A stretch of DNA of 64,000 bases from Saccharospirillum mangrovi (GCF_003367315.1 NZ_CP031415.1:990001-1054000); one strand, 5' to 3'; numbered from the stretch's first letter, positions 17,871 through 27,133 are shown. Made by a program: numbers and translations. Notes: a model not told the origin generated them from the sequence alone.

Positions 17871-19559
17871 TCAGTCATCCACGGTGATGCGGTGTACTTC
17901 TTCCAGGCTGGTCAAACCGGCCAGAACCTTGCGCAAGCCCGCTTGTCGCAGGCCGTCGTATCCAGCGTCGGCCAAAGCGTTTTCTAAAGCCTGAACGCTC
18001 GCGCCGGTTAACATCGATTGCGCCATTTCCGCCGTCAGTTCGACCACTTCAAACAAACCCAACCGACCCTTGTAGCCCTGATGGCAGTGTTCACAACCGA
18101 CGGCCTTAAATAATGTCGTTTGACCAAACTGTGCGGGGTCCAGCCCCGCCGCCTGCCACTCCTGTTGGCTCAAGGTCGTGGCTGCTTTGCAATGCGCGCA
18201 CAAACGCCGAACCAGACGCTGGGCCACAATCAATTGAATACTGGCGATCAGGTTAAAGGCCGGTACGCCCATGTTGAGCATGCGAATCAGCGTCGCCGCA
18301 GCGCTGTTGGTGTGCAGCGTCGATAACACCAGATGGCCGGTTTGCGCTGCGCGAATCGCCGTGTTGGCGGTGTCCAGATCGCGTATTTCACCGACCATAA
18401 TGACGTCCGGATCCTGTCGTAAAAATGCGCGCAAAACGGTGGCGAATTCCAATCCGATGCGCGGGTTGATGCTGACCTGATTCACGCCTTCAAGATGAAT
18501 TTCCACCGGATCTTCGGCGCTGGAAATGTTGATGCCTTCCCGATTCAACAAACTTAACGCCGCGTAGAGCGACACGGTTTTTCCCGAACCGGTCGGGCCG
18601 GTTACCAGAATCATGCCCTGCGGTTTTTTCAACGCGCGCAACAGACGTTGCAGAGAGTCTTCCTCCAATCCCAGCGCCTCAATGTTCAATCGTGCGGTTG
18701 ACGCGTCGAGTACCCGCAACACCACTTTTTCACCAAAGAGGGTCGGCAAGGTGCTGACGCGAAAATCGGTTGTGGTGTTTGCGTCGAGTCGCAGTGTCAG
18801 TCGGCCATCCTGGGGCAGGCGCCGCTCGGAGATGTCCAGATTGGCCAGAATTTTCAGACGAGCAGCGAGTTTCGGGCCGACCGACACCGGCGGTTGAGCG
18901 ATGTCCTTCAAGACGCCATCAATGCGAAATCGAATCCGATAGCGGTGCTCATAGGGTTCGAAATGAAGGTCGGACGCACCTTGGCGAATGGCCGTGGTCA
19001 GCATCTGCTGCACAAACCGAATGATCGGTGCATCGTCGGTATCGCTGGTCAGTTCAAGATGCATCGGCGGTCGGTGAATTGCAGACTGCGCTTCGGTGTC
19101 TTTCGACTCCAACAGCACATCCGACGCCTTATCGAGCCACTGCTGCAGCGCGCGTTCCAACTGATCGTGATCGACCATCCAGGCTTCAATGGCTAAGCCG
19201 GTGTGAAAGCGAACTTCGTCCAGCGCCGACAACTGACTGGGATCGGCCAGGCCCACACAGAGCACCTCGTCGCGCTGCTGCAATGGCAACAACCGCAACC
19301 GGTTCAACAGTTGATCAGACACCAACTGCGTTGGTGCGTTGGATAAGTCGAGCGTGTTCAGATCGCAAAAAGGTAAACCAAATTCTCCCGCTGCCAGTTC
19401 CGCCAACGGGCGTGGTGGTACCCGTCTTTCGTTCAGCAACAGTGTCATCAGGCTGAGGTTTTGTTGTTGTGCCGTCGCCGTCAGTTGTTGGGCTTCAGAG
19501 GCGGTCAGCAGTTGTGCCTGAACCAGGCGTTGGGCCAAGCCAGAAAGTGAAGTGGTCAT
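17871..19559 (-). CDS. pilB: Type IV pilus extension ATPase PilB
   Basis: Cytoplasmic hexameric ATPase that powers pilus extension. I take the ATG at 19559 (562 residues, AAAGGAC ribosome site) over the longer open frame reaching 19895, which would run across the pilA promoter. The N-terminal MshEN-type domain is followed by Walker A GPTGSGKT, Walker B DPDVIMVGEIRD, and a zinc tetracysteine region (CAHC and CEHC about 30 residues apart). It is divergent from pilA, the arrangement known from Pseudomonas. Confidence 0.95.
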   Translation of the reverse strand: MTTSLSGLAQRLVQAQLLTASEAQQLTATAQQQNLSLMTLLLNERRVPPRPLAELAAGEFGLPFCDLNTLDLSNAPTQLVSDQLLNRLRLLPLQQRDEVLCVGLADPSQLSALDEVRFHTGLAIEAWMVDHDQLERALQQWLDKASDVLLESKDTEAQSAIHRPPMHLELTSDTDDAPIIRFVQQMLTTAIRQGASDLHFEPYEHRYRIRFRIDGVLKDIAQPPVSVGPKLAARLKILANLDISERRLPQDGRLTLRLDANTTTDFRVSTLPTLFGEKVVLRVLDASTARLNIEALGLEEDSLQRLLRALKKPQGMILVTGPTGSGKTVSLYAALSLLNREGINISSAEDPVEIHLEGVNQVSINPRIGLEFATVLRAFLRQDPDVIMVGEIRDLDTANTAIRAAQTGHLVLSTLHTNSAAATLIRMLNMGVPAFNLIASIQLIVAQRLVRRLCAHCKAATTLSQQEWQAAGLDPAQFGQTTLFKAVGCEHCHQGYKGRLGLFEVVELTAEMAQSMLTGASVQALENALADAGYDGLRQAGLRKVLAGLTSLEEVHRITVDD

Positions 19560-19711
19560 CGACAGTCCTTTGTTAAAACAGAGTGAACGCCCATCCAATG
19601 GGCGAAGCCGTTTATAGCCGATGCGGCGTCCCGACTTCAGTGTTGTGGCCGACCTTATTGTCAGGTTGTGAGCCAGCGCACTTTTTATCGTGGCTTGAAC
19701 GGTTAACTCAG

Positions 19712-19727
19712 CGGAACGGCGTTGGCA
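19712..19727 (+). promoter_or_regulatory. Candidate sigma-54 promoter for pilA
   Basis: CGGAACGGCGTTGGCA keeps the obligatory GG-N10-GC spacing of the -24/-12 elements and matches the usual consensus at most other positions. It would start transcription near 19738, about 60 nt before the pilA ATG, which has a strong AAGGAGAAGGAAG ribosome site. Pilin genes of pseudomonads are driven by sigma-54 with PilR; PilS and PilR are not in this window. The 237-bp divergent gap shows no other gene. Confidence 0.5.
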
Positions 19728-19796
19728 TGATCGGTCGGTGCGATTGAGTAAGCCCAACGAGATCGTGCATGACAGTTTTTTCCAAGGAGAAGGAAG

Positions 19797-20258
19797 ATGC
19801 GAAATCAGCAGGGATTTAGTTTGATTGAATTGATGATGGTGGTTGCCATCATCGGCATTTTGGCATCGTTGGTATTGCCAGCGTATCAGGACCACATTGC
19901 ACGGACGCAGGTCAATCGAGTCTATGCCGAACTGACGGCATTGAAGTCGAATGTTGAAGATCGGTTGATGCGCGGTGTTACCGATTTTGACGAAATAGCA
20001 GACTTGGGTGGTCAGGTGTCGTCGCTGGTGGGTGAAGGAAATTATCAGATTGATTTTGCCAGTTCAGCAAACGGTTCCGGTTTTTTACGCGCCACTTTAG
20101 GAGGTGACGCCGCTGTCTCGATTGCCGGCACTGTGTTTTCTCTGGAACGAAATTCGGCCGGAATCTGGAACTGTAAAATATACAAAGATGCTCTGGGCGG
20201 TTGGCAGGATGACTACACGCCCAGCGGTTGCAGCGCTGAAGATGACGTGGCTTTTTGA
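19797..20258 (+). CDS. pilA: Major type IV pilin PilA
   Basis: Pilus subunit precursor of 153 residues. The short leader MRNQQG is cleaved by PilD before phenylalanine of FSLIELMMVVAIIGILASL, with the conserved Glu at mature position 5. The hydrophobic helix and tail carry pilus assembly. Two cysteines near the C-terminus (in IWNCKIY and PSGCSAED) would form the D-region disulfide loop. A strong terminator follows. Divergence from pilB and the single-copy arrangement point to the major pilin rather than a minor one. Confidence 0.93.
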   Translation: MRNQQGFSLIELMMVVAIIGILASLVLPAYQDHIARTQVNRVYAELTALKSNVEDRLMRGVTDFDEIADLGGQVSSLVGEGNYQIDFASSANGSGFLRATLGGDAAVSIAGTVFSLERNSAGIWNCKIYKDALGGWQDDYTPSGCSAEDDVAF

Positions 20259-20294
20259 TGTCTTGAATGGCTGCAAACTTTTACTGAGCTAGCC

Positions 20295-20337
20295 AAAAAA
20301 AAGCCGCGAATCGTTACTGGATTCGCGGCTTTTTTTT
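20295..20337. terminator. Bidirectional intrinsic terminator, pilA / nadC
   Basis: GCCGCGAATC (20303-20312) and GATTCGCGGC (20320-20329) form a perfect 10-bp stem with a 7-nt loop. Eight A residues precede it and eight T residues follow. It can act on both strands: for pilA (plus) and for nadC (minus, ending at 20353). Confidence 0.95.
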
Positions 20338-20352
20338 ATTTGGATTTGAATA

Positions 20353-21228
20353 TCAGGCAGACTCGTCCATCGTCAGTCGTAAACTGAGATCCATCGCCTG
20401 AATGTGTTTGGTGATCGCGCCGACGGAAATAAAATCGACACTGGCACCCGCTGCCAGGTCGGCGTTCAATCGATCCAGATCGAAGTCCCCCGAGCTTTCC
20501 AGTTTGACGCGACCGGCGGTGCGTTCAACGGCCTGGCGGGTGGCGTCGGTATCGAAATTATCCAGCATCACGATGTCGGCGCCGGCGGCAATGGCTTCGT
20601 CCAGTTGCGCCAGAGTTTCCACTTCAATTTCAACGGGAATGTCCGGGTGCAAACGTTTGGCCTGAGCAATGGCCGGTTGAATGCCACCGCAGGCGGCGAT
20701 GTGATTTTCTTTGATCAAAAACCGGTCGTACAAACCCAACCGATGATTCTGACAACCTCCGGCTAACACTGCGTATTTTTGCGCCAGGCGCAAACCTGGC
20801 AGCGTTTTGCGGGTGTCGAGAATGGCGAGCGGCAACGACTCGACGCGGCTGGCGTAATGGTGTGCTGCCGTGGCGGTGGCACTGAGCGTTTGCAGAAAAT
20901 TCAGTGCGCAACGTTCTGCGGTCAAAATGCTGCGCGCTGCGCCATGAATCTCGACCAACAGTTGATTGGGCGTTACCGCGTCGCCGTCTTCAACGTGCCA
21001 GTTTAATTGCAGTCTGGCGTCGATCTGATGAAAGCAGGCGTCAAACCATTCGCGGCCACACAGGACACCGGCCTCTCGGGTGATGACGCGTGCCGAGGCT
21101 TGAGTGTCAGCCGGAATCAGTTGGGCGGTTATGTCGCCGGAACCGAGATCTTCTTCCAGCGCAAAACGAACGCTGCGCGCCAGATGGTCGGCTAAAGTGG
21201 CGGCGTAAGGCGTGTCGGCAATAAACAT
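20353..21228 (-). CDS. nadC: Nicotinate-nucleotide pyrophosphorylase (carboxylating)
   Basis: Converts quinolinate and PRPP to nicotinate mononucleotide in de novo NAD synthesis. The 291-residue product has EEDLGSGDITAQLIP near the N-terminus. RCALNFLQTLSA and the catalytic-site segments ILDTRKTLPGLR, CQNHRLGLYD and LKEN-like FLIKENHIAA follow, with VEIEVETLAQL and IMLDNF after them. nadB (55495-57114) and nadD (30593-31225) of the same pathway are in the window but unlinked. The ATG at 21228 has an AGGAC ribosome site. Confidence 0.96.
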   Translation of the reverse strand: MFIADTPYAATLADHLARSVRFALEEDLGSGDITAQLIPADTQASARVITREAGVLCGREWFDACFHQIDARLQLNWHVEDGDAVTPNQLLVEIHGAARSILTAERCALNFLQTLSATATAAHHYASRVESLPLAILDTRKTLPGLRLAQKYAVLAGGCQNHRLGLYDRFLIKENHIAACGGIQPAIAQAKRLHPDIPVEIEVETLAQLDEAIAAGADIVMLDNFDTDATRQAVERTAGRVKLESSGDFDLDRLNADLAAGASVDFISVGAITKHIQAMDLSLRLTMDESA

Positions 21229-21343
21229 TAGGCGTCCTGGTCGTCGGTTGAGGCGGCATTATAGGGAGGCGGCCGAGCGCTTCGCAATCGGTCGGGGCCG
21301 ATGGTAATCTGAGCGCCATTATCGCAACTTGGAGCTTCGCAAC

Positions 21344-22153
21344 ATGACCTTTGTGGCAGCATTGCTTGCCTGGCTGGTGTCGCTCAGCGTTACCGCCCGG
21401 CGCTTGCCCGGCATGGATTCTATGCACTCCGTTCTGGCCTTTCTCATTCGCCGTCTTGGCGGCGGAACCTTGGCTTTGTTGTTGATTGTTCTGTTGCCAG
21501 CCGTTCTGGTCTGGCTGTTGCTGTGGTGGTTGCAGCTGTGGTGGGTGTCGGCGCTGGTGGGGTTCATCGTGCTGGTGCTGGCGTTTGGCCCCGGCGATCA
21601 GTCGGACCGGCTGAAAGCCTATCGCGCCTTGCAGGAAGAGGGCGATGACGAAGCCGCCTATCAGTTGGCGGTCTCCTCGCTGGGGTTGCAGGAAGGCCTG
21701 TACGAACGCGGCGCCAGTCAGATGGATCAGGCGGTTAAGCAGGGCATCGCTTATCAGTTGTTTCAGAATTTCTTTGTCAGCCTGTTTTGGTATGTCGCCT
21801 TTGGCGCGCCGGGTGTGGTGATGTCGTGTCTGTTGAGCCAGGTGCAACCCATTTTCCGTGGTGAGCTGGGCGGCACGCTGGCGCTGCAATTGAGCCATGC
21901 GGTGAACTGGATTCCGGTTCGTCTGCTGACGCTCAGTCTGGCGCTGGTCGGCAATTTTGCGCAGGGGTTTGCCATCTGGGTGCGGCGCTTGCGTGAGTTT
22001 GAATACGTCGATCGTGCCTTGCTGGCGTCGGCGGTGCGTTCGTCGTTGCCGGGTGAACCGCACGAACAAAAACCGGAAGATTTGTTGTTGCTGGTCAAGC
22101 GCGCGCAGGTGCTTTGGCTGGTGGTGTTGGCGATGTTTACTATTTTCGCCTGA
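21344..22153 (+). CDS. ampE: AmpE-like inner-membrane protein
   Basis: 269-residue polytopic membrane protein resembling AmpE (CobD/CbiB-like fold), proposed as a sensory or modulator protein for beta-lactamase induction with AmpD. Hydrophobic spans lie near residues 3-20, 45-75, 150-170, 185-205 and the C-terminus. The RDRYSPLFW-like region of the family is not clear here. I prefer the ATG at 21344, with a GGAG site 10 bp upstream, over an in-frame TTG at 21329. The usual partner ampD between nadC and ampE is missing here, so the role is less certain. Confidence 0.7.
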   Translation: MTFVAALLAWLVSLSVTARRLPGMDSMHSVLAFLIRRLGGGTLALLLIVLLPAVLVWLLLWWLQLWWVSALVGFIVLVLAFGPGDQSDRLKAYRALQEEGDDEAAYQLAVSSLGLQEGLYERGASQMDQAVKQGIAYQLFQNFFVSLFWYVAFGAPGVVMSCLLSQVQPIFRGELGGTLALQLSHAVNWIPVRLLTLSLALVGNFAQGFAIWVRRLREFEYVDRALLASAVRSSLPGEPHEQKPEDLLLLVKRAQVLWLVVLAMFTIFA

Positions 22154-22311
22154 CCGATGCGGGCGCCTTCCCGCGACGGCAGGGCGCCCGGCTATTCATT
22201 TAATCCTCACTTAATCTTAGTCATTAACAATCGCCGCTATAGAAAGGCAAGGCTTGAATCAATCGCCAAAGCCGCCATTCTATGCGCCAGTCGAATTTCT
22301 CCCACCTTTAA

Positions 22312-23286
<975 letters not shown>

Positions 23287-23302
23287 GTGATATTCAGACC
23301 AT

Positions 23303-23331
23303 AAAAAACGCCGGCAGTTGCCGGCGTTTTT
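23303..23331. terminator. Bidirectional intrinsic terminator, trxB / minE
   Basis: CGCCGGC (23309-23315) and GCCGGCG (23320-23326) form a 7-bp stem with loop AGTT, flanked by six A residues and five T residues. It serves trxB on the plus strand and minE, which ends at 23349, on the minus strand. Confidence 0.93.
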
Positions 23332-23348
23332 GTTTTTCGGGACGGGAA

Positions 23349-23600
23349 TTATTTGGGCAGGTTGACGTTCACTTCCAGGATCGAATGGTTGCCGTCGTCG
23401 TTCAGATCGACCTGCACCTGATCCGGCTCTACCCGCACGTATTTTTCGATCACCGCCAGGATGTCGCGTTGCAACGAGGGTAAGTAACTCGGTGCGTTGC
23501 GTTGGCGGCGTTCGTGGCTGACGATCACCTTGAGGCGATCACGGGCGACATCCGCCGACCGGGCCTCTTCCTTGTCGCGAAAGCGGTCGAAGAATGCCAT
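23349..23600 (-). CDS. minE: Cell division topological specificity factor MinE
   Basis: Stimulates MinD ATPase and drives pole-to-pole Min oscillation. The start MAFFDRFRDKEEARSA at 23600 gives 83 residues; a longer open frame to 23672 would overlap minD and lacks family similarity. The anti-MinCD helix includes DVARDRLKVIVSHER. The C-terminal topological domain contains LPSLQRDILAVIEKYV. The ATG lies 1 bp after the minD stop. It is the last gene of the unit. Confidence 0.96.
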   Translation of the reverse strand: MAFFDRFRDKEEARSADVARDRLKVIVSHERRQRNAPSYLPSLQRDILAVIEKYVRVEPDQVQVDLNDDGNHSILEVNVNLPK

Positions 23601-23601
23601 C

Positions 23602-24411
23602 TCAGCCTCCGAAAACCCGTTTGAAGAAACCCTTGCGCTGGGCTTCGAGGAAACGGTGCGGTTTGTCTTCACCGAGGAAGCGGTCGACGGTGTCCAGATA
23701 GGCCTGACCTGCGTCGCTCTTTTCGTCCAACACCACCGGCATGCCTTTGTTCGAGGCGTTCAGTACTGCCTGGCTTTCCGGGATCACACCGAGCAACGAC
23801 ACCGCCAGAATTTCTTCGATGTCCTGAACCGTCAGCATTTCACCGCGGGCGACGCGTTCCGGGTCAAAGCGAGTGATCAGCAAGTGTTCTTTTACCGGCT
23901 CAGCGCCGGTTTCGGCACGCAGACTCTTGCTTTGCAGAATGCCGAGAATGCGATCGGAATCGCGCACGGATGAGACTTCCGGGTTGGTCACGACAATGGC
24001 TTCATCGGCGTAATACAGCGCCATCAACGCGCCCTGTTCGATGCCGGCGGGCGAGTCGCAGATGATGAATTCGAATTGCTGCGCCAGTTCGTCCAGCACG
24101 GCTTTGACGCCCTCGCGGGTCAGCGCGTCTTTGTCGCGCGTTTGCGACGCCGGCAGGATGTACAGCTGGTCGCAGCGTTTGTCTTTGATCAACGCCTGAT
24201 TGAGGCTGGCTTCGCCTTGAATCACATTGACGAAATCGAACACCACGCGGCGTTCGCAATTCATGATGATGTCGAGGTTGCGCAGGCCGATGTCAAAATC
24301 GATGACCACGGTTTTGTGGCCTTTCAACGCCAGGCCCATGCTGATGGCGGCACTGGTTGTGGTCTTGCCCACGCCCCCTTTGCCGGAGGTGATGACGACG
24401 ATCTTGGCCAA
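23602..24411 (-). CDS. minD: Septum-site determining ATPase MinD
   Basis: Membrane-cycling ParA-type ATPase that carries MinC. The family start (AKIVVITSGKGGVGKTTT) is reached only from a TTG codon at 24411, giving 269 residues; the open frame upstream to 24522 is not family-like. The deviant Walker A KGGVGKTT, IDFDIGLRNLD and CDSPAGIEQGA are seen. A C-terminal amphipathic membrane helix ends in KGFFKRVFGG. AGGAA lies 11 bp before the TTG. A 101-bp gap separates it from minC, unlike the tight minD-minE spacing. Confidence 0.95.
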   Translation of the reverse strand: MAKIVVITSGKGGVGKTTTSAAISMGLALKGHKTVVIDFDIGLRNLDIIMNCERRVVFDFVNVIQGEASLNQALIKDKRCDQLYILPASQTRDKDALTREGVKAVLDELAQQFEFIICDSPAGIEQGALMALYYADEAIVVTNPEVSSVRDSDRILGILQSKSLRAETGAEPVKEHLLITRFDPERVARGEMLTVQDIEEILAVSLLGVIPESQAVLNASNKGMPVVLDEKSDAGQAYLDTVDRFLGEDKPHRFLEAQRKGFFKRVFGG

Positions 24412-24512
24412 AATAAAGCGTTCCTGTGTTTGTTGAATCCATGATGTTGCGGTGACGATTGCGCGCGAATCATTGCCCGTCGCGGCGAGCCTAGCAAGGA
24501 TAGCGTCTGGCT

Positions 24513-25181
24513 TCAGTAGCAATCCACCCGAATCTCATCGTCGAGCCGGTAAATGCGCGCAGCGCCGGTCGCTTCGGGCAGATCATCCCGCACCCGATAC
24601 AGACCGGCGATGGCGACCAGATCGGCGTCCATCTGCTGGCAGACAATTTCGGCGTTGGTCCAGCCTTGCCCGCCGGCCAGCGCCCGCCCGCGCAACCGAC
24701 CGAACACGTGAATGTTGCCGTCGGCGATGATTTCCGCACCGGCGCTGACCTGATTCATCACGATCAAATGCGCGTCCCGGGCATAAATCTGTTGGCCGGA
24801 TCGCACCGGCTGAGTCACCACCTGGGTGCTCAGCGTCGGCGTGTGAGCGCGGGCTTTGGCTGGCTTGTCCTGCTCGTCCTGCCAGGCCAGATGAAACTGA
24901 TCGCACCAGGGCAGCAAGTCCGCCTTGGGACCGGCCAGCGCAAAGACGATCAGGCCGCGCTGGCGTGCCTGTGCCAGTGCGTTCGTCAGCGCTGGCTCGC
25001 TCAGGTGTTCGATCACCGGGCTGAGATCGAGCGCTACCGGCGCGCGTTGAAACAGCGCCGGCGCTTGTTTGACGGTGGCGTCCAGGCGTTGGCTCAGTTC
25101 GGTTTCGTCCAGCGAGTCGATGCGCAGCCGTTGAATTGGCAGCATGCGGGCGCGGACGTCGAGCGGTTGCGGTGCGCTCAT
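24513..25181 (-). CDS. minC: Septum-site determining protein MinC
   Basis: Inhibitor of FtsZ assembly away from midcell. The 222-residue product has an N-terminal FtsZ-binding domain and a linker around residues 105-125. The C-terminal beta-helix contains VRSGQQIYARDAHLIV, GAEIIADGNIHVFGRLRGRALAG and ARIYRLDDEIRVDCY-type segments, which bind MinD. The ATG overlaps the stop of an XRE-family regulator by 4 bp, an unusual partner for a min operon. Confidence 0.94.
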   Translation of the reverse strand: MSAPQPLDVRARMLPIQRLRIDSLDETELSQRLDATVKQAPALFQRAPVALDLSPVIEHLSEPALTNALAQARQRGLIVFALAGPKADLLPWCDQFHLAWQDEQDKPAKARAHTPTLSTQVVTQPVRSGQQIYARDAHLIVMNQVSAGAEIIADGNIHVFGRLRGRALAGGQGWTNAEIVCQQMDADLVAIAGLYRVRDDLPEATGAARIYRLDDEIRVDCY

Positions 25182-26671
25182 GCGTGCTGGTCCAGATAAT
25201 CTTGCAGCGCGATTTCGCGTTGCCGTTGTTGTTGCTTGGCGGTCAGCAACGTCGGTTCGGCAGCGCGGCTGTCGCAGTCGGTCAGCGGGCAGCGTTCGCA
25301 GCTTTCGTGGACGTCCATTTCCGGTACGTCGGTGTCTTGCCAGAACGCCGCAATTTCACGGAAGCGATCGTCGATCAGAAAGCCCAATGCCATGGCGGTA
25401 TTGCTGTTTTGTTCCAGCGACAGCGGCCGTACCACGGCGAAATTGAAGAACGTCTGGTCCTGATGAATGAACCGGCTGCGCTGCGCGGCCACCAGCAATT
25501 GCGGCGTTTCGCCACTGCGTTGCCGGTCGCTGACGACTTCGAGCAGTTTCATCGCCACCCAGCGGCGGCAATGGTGTTCGTTGGGGCCAAAGCCGCGCGG
25601 TGAGAACACGTTGGTGGTGTTCAGTTCTTTGGCGATGGTGTAGCGCCGACTGTCGGCCGGGTTGTGCAGGCGCATGTAATGCATCTGATGCAGACCAAAG
25701 TGATGCGGCATCAGTTGCGACATCCGATACAGAAACATTTCCGGCGTGGCGTCGTAACGCTGCATCAGTGCGACCAGGGCGTCGCCATCAAAACGCGGCT
25801 GTGCCAGCCAGGCGCGCAGATCGTCGATCAGTGGCGCTTCGGGAATCAGCAGGGCGCTGGCGAAGTACGAGGCTTTGAAGTTGTTGAACACCTGTTCGAA
25901 CGACTCGACCTTGATCCAGGACGACGTCATCGACCGCTCGGCCATCGCCAGATAGCGAAAGCCCAATTCCTTGGCGAGCAGAAACTGCCGTTGCTGATTG
26001 GATAGCCGGCTGTTAACGACCAGGCGGCGCGGCGATACGCAGATTGAGCGCAGCCCGGTCAATTCCGGTTTCGATTCGAAATCGTCGTATTCGACGGCGC
26101 AGCGGTAGTCGTTGGTCAGGCGCTGAGTCAGCCAGTCCAGCGTCAACGTCTGATCGGTCGGCAACTGGTGTTGCTGGCGAAATTGCTGTGCCTGTTCTTC
26201 CAGTTCGGCGAAATAATTCAGGTGCATTTTCTGGTACGAGCGCAGCGCGGCGAGCAGGAAATGCTCGACCTGCATGTCGTAACCGCGGCCGATTTCCAGC
26301 AGGGTGCGCACAAAGGCGCCGGCTTTGGATGGCGAATCGGTGACCAGATCGAACAGGTCCGACAAGCCGATGCCGAATTGTTGCAGTGGAAAATCCTTGA
26401 ACAACGGCGAGTTGAGCAGGGCGGTGATGGGGTTCAGTTCTTCGTCGAGCTGCATCGACACCAGATCGTCGTAGCTCTTGCCCAGCCCCTCGGCCAATTG
26501 AATGATTTTTTCCGGCTTGGGGTACTTTTTGCCTTTTTCGATTTCGCTGAGGTAGGAAATCGATAAATCGGTGCGTTGTGCCAGTTGCTTCAACGACAAA
26601 CCCGCCGCCTGGCGGTACTGCTTGACCTTGATGCCCAAAATGAAGCGCAGGCTTTCGCTGTTAATCGTCAT
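25178..26671 (-). CDS. XRE-family regulator with degenerate IrrE-like domain and Cys cluster
   Basis: 497-residue putative transcription factor. Residues about 10-65 form an XRE helix-turn-helix (SLKQLAQRTDLSISYLSEIE). Residues about 180-290 resemble an IrrE/ImmA fold, but the metalloprotease motif is replaced by LAKELGFRY (233-240), without the HExxH zinc site. The C-terminal third has EHHCRRW (C368) and CERCPLTDC (C458, C461, C466). This layout matches the RamB/ScfR-type regulators that sense acyl-CoA-linked metabolism; that assignment is from memory of the family. It overlaps minC by 4 bp (ATGA) and therefore probably heads the minCDE operon. Confidence 0.75.
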   Translation of the reverse strand: MTINSESLRFILGIKVKQYRQAAGLSLKQLAQRTDLSISYLSEIEKGKKYPKPEKIIQLAEGLGKSYDDLVSMQLDEELNPITALLNSPLFKDFPLQQFGIGLSDLFDLVTDSPSKAGAFVRTLLEIGRGYDMQVEHFLLAALRSYQKMHLNYFAELEEQAQQFRQQHQLPTDQTLTLDWLTQRLTNDYRCAVEYDDFESKPELTGLRSICVSPRRLVVNSRLSNQQRQFLLAKELGFRYLAMAERSMTSSWIKVESFEQVFNNFKASYFASALLIPEAPLIDDLRAWLAQPRFDGDALVALMQRYDATPEMFLYRMSQLMPHHFGLHQMHYMRLHNPADSRRYTIAKELNTTNVFSPRGFGPNEHHCRRWVAMKLLEVVSDRQRSGETPQLLVAAQRSRFIHQDQTFFNFAVVRPLSLEQNSNTAMALGFLIDDRFREIAAFWQDTDVPEMDVHESCERCPLTDCDSRAAEPTLLTAKQQQRQREIALQDYLDQHA

Positions 26672-26704
26672 GAAAAGTTCGCTGCTGGCGAAATGGTGGC
26701 GAGC

Positions 26705-26733
26705 ATTCTAGTGACCTGTCGGTCGGAAGTGAA
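26705..26733 (-). promoter_or_regulatory. Candidate promoter and operator for the regulator-min operon
   Basis: On the minus strand TTCACT (26733-26728) and TAGAAT (26710-26705) are 17 bp apart, giving a start site about 27 nt before the regulator ATG. Within the spacer lies GACC-TGTC-GGTC (26713-26724), a short inverted repeat suited to a dimeric repressor. Autoregulation by the XRE protein is inference. Confidence 0.45.
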
Positions 26734-26842
26734 CTGCCGTGCGCGACCCACGACGGTGGCAACATTTCGTAACAGTCGGTCTGGCAGGCTGAACTAGGCT
26801 GAAAGAGCGTTCCACCGTCCGCTGTCGTGCAGGAGGGTCGCC

Positions 26843-27079
26843 ATGGCGTATTGGTGTTGCTTGGCTGTGTTGCGCTGGTGGCAGTTCTGGCGTTTGCCGG
26901 AAACGCCGCACAGCCTGCGTGTGCAAAGCGCCCGTCACCGGGTCAAGATCGATTGGGTCAAACGCCTCTGGCTGGGCGGTGCGACGCTGGTCTGGTGCAT
27001 TCCTTCGCCACCCTTTGCCGCCATCACTTTCCTGGTGCTGACCTTTCTGTCCTTTGTACTATTAGATGAAACCGCCTGA
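26843..27079 (+). CDS. Small membrane protein, unknown function
   Basis: 78-residue product preceded by a strong AGGAGG ribosome site 7 bp upstream, which decides this frame over an overlapping one at 26827. The N-terminal part is rich in Trp and Cys (MAYWCCLAVLRWWQFWRLP). The C-terminal half has one or two hydrophobic spans (about residues 44-74) with a basic segment before them. I do not recognise a family. It lies 54 bp before the LON-domain gene and may share its transcript. Confidence 0.55.
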   Translation: MAYWCCLAVLRWWQFWRLPETPHSLRVQSARHRVKIDWVKRLWLGGATLVWCIPSPPFAAITFLVLTFLSFVLLDETA

Positions 27080-27133
27080 CGTAACTGAGCGTATAGGTCG
27101 GCCATTGTCTGTAATCGATGTTGGGAGGTCGTG

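Noticed and set aside
19560-19895. N-terminal extension of pilB across the divergent pilA promoter
   Set aside because: The extension is not family-like and would cover the pilA start. The ATG at 19559 has a ribosome site and gives the normal length.
26827-27069. 80-codon frame overlapping the small membrane protein in another phase
   Set aside because: It starts inside the AGGAGG ribosome site that serves the 26843 ATG, and its translation lacks a clear membrane pattern.
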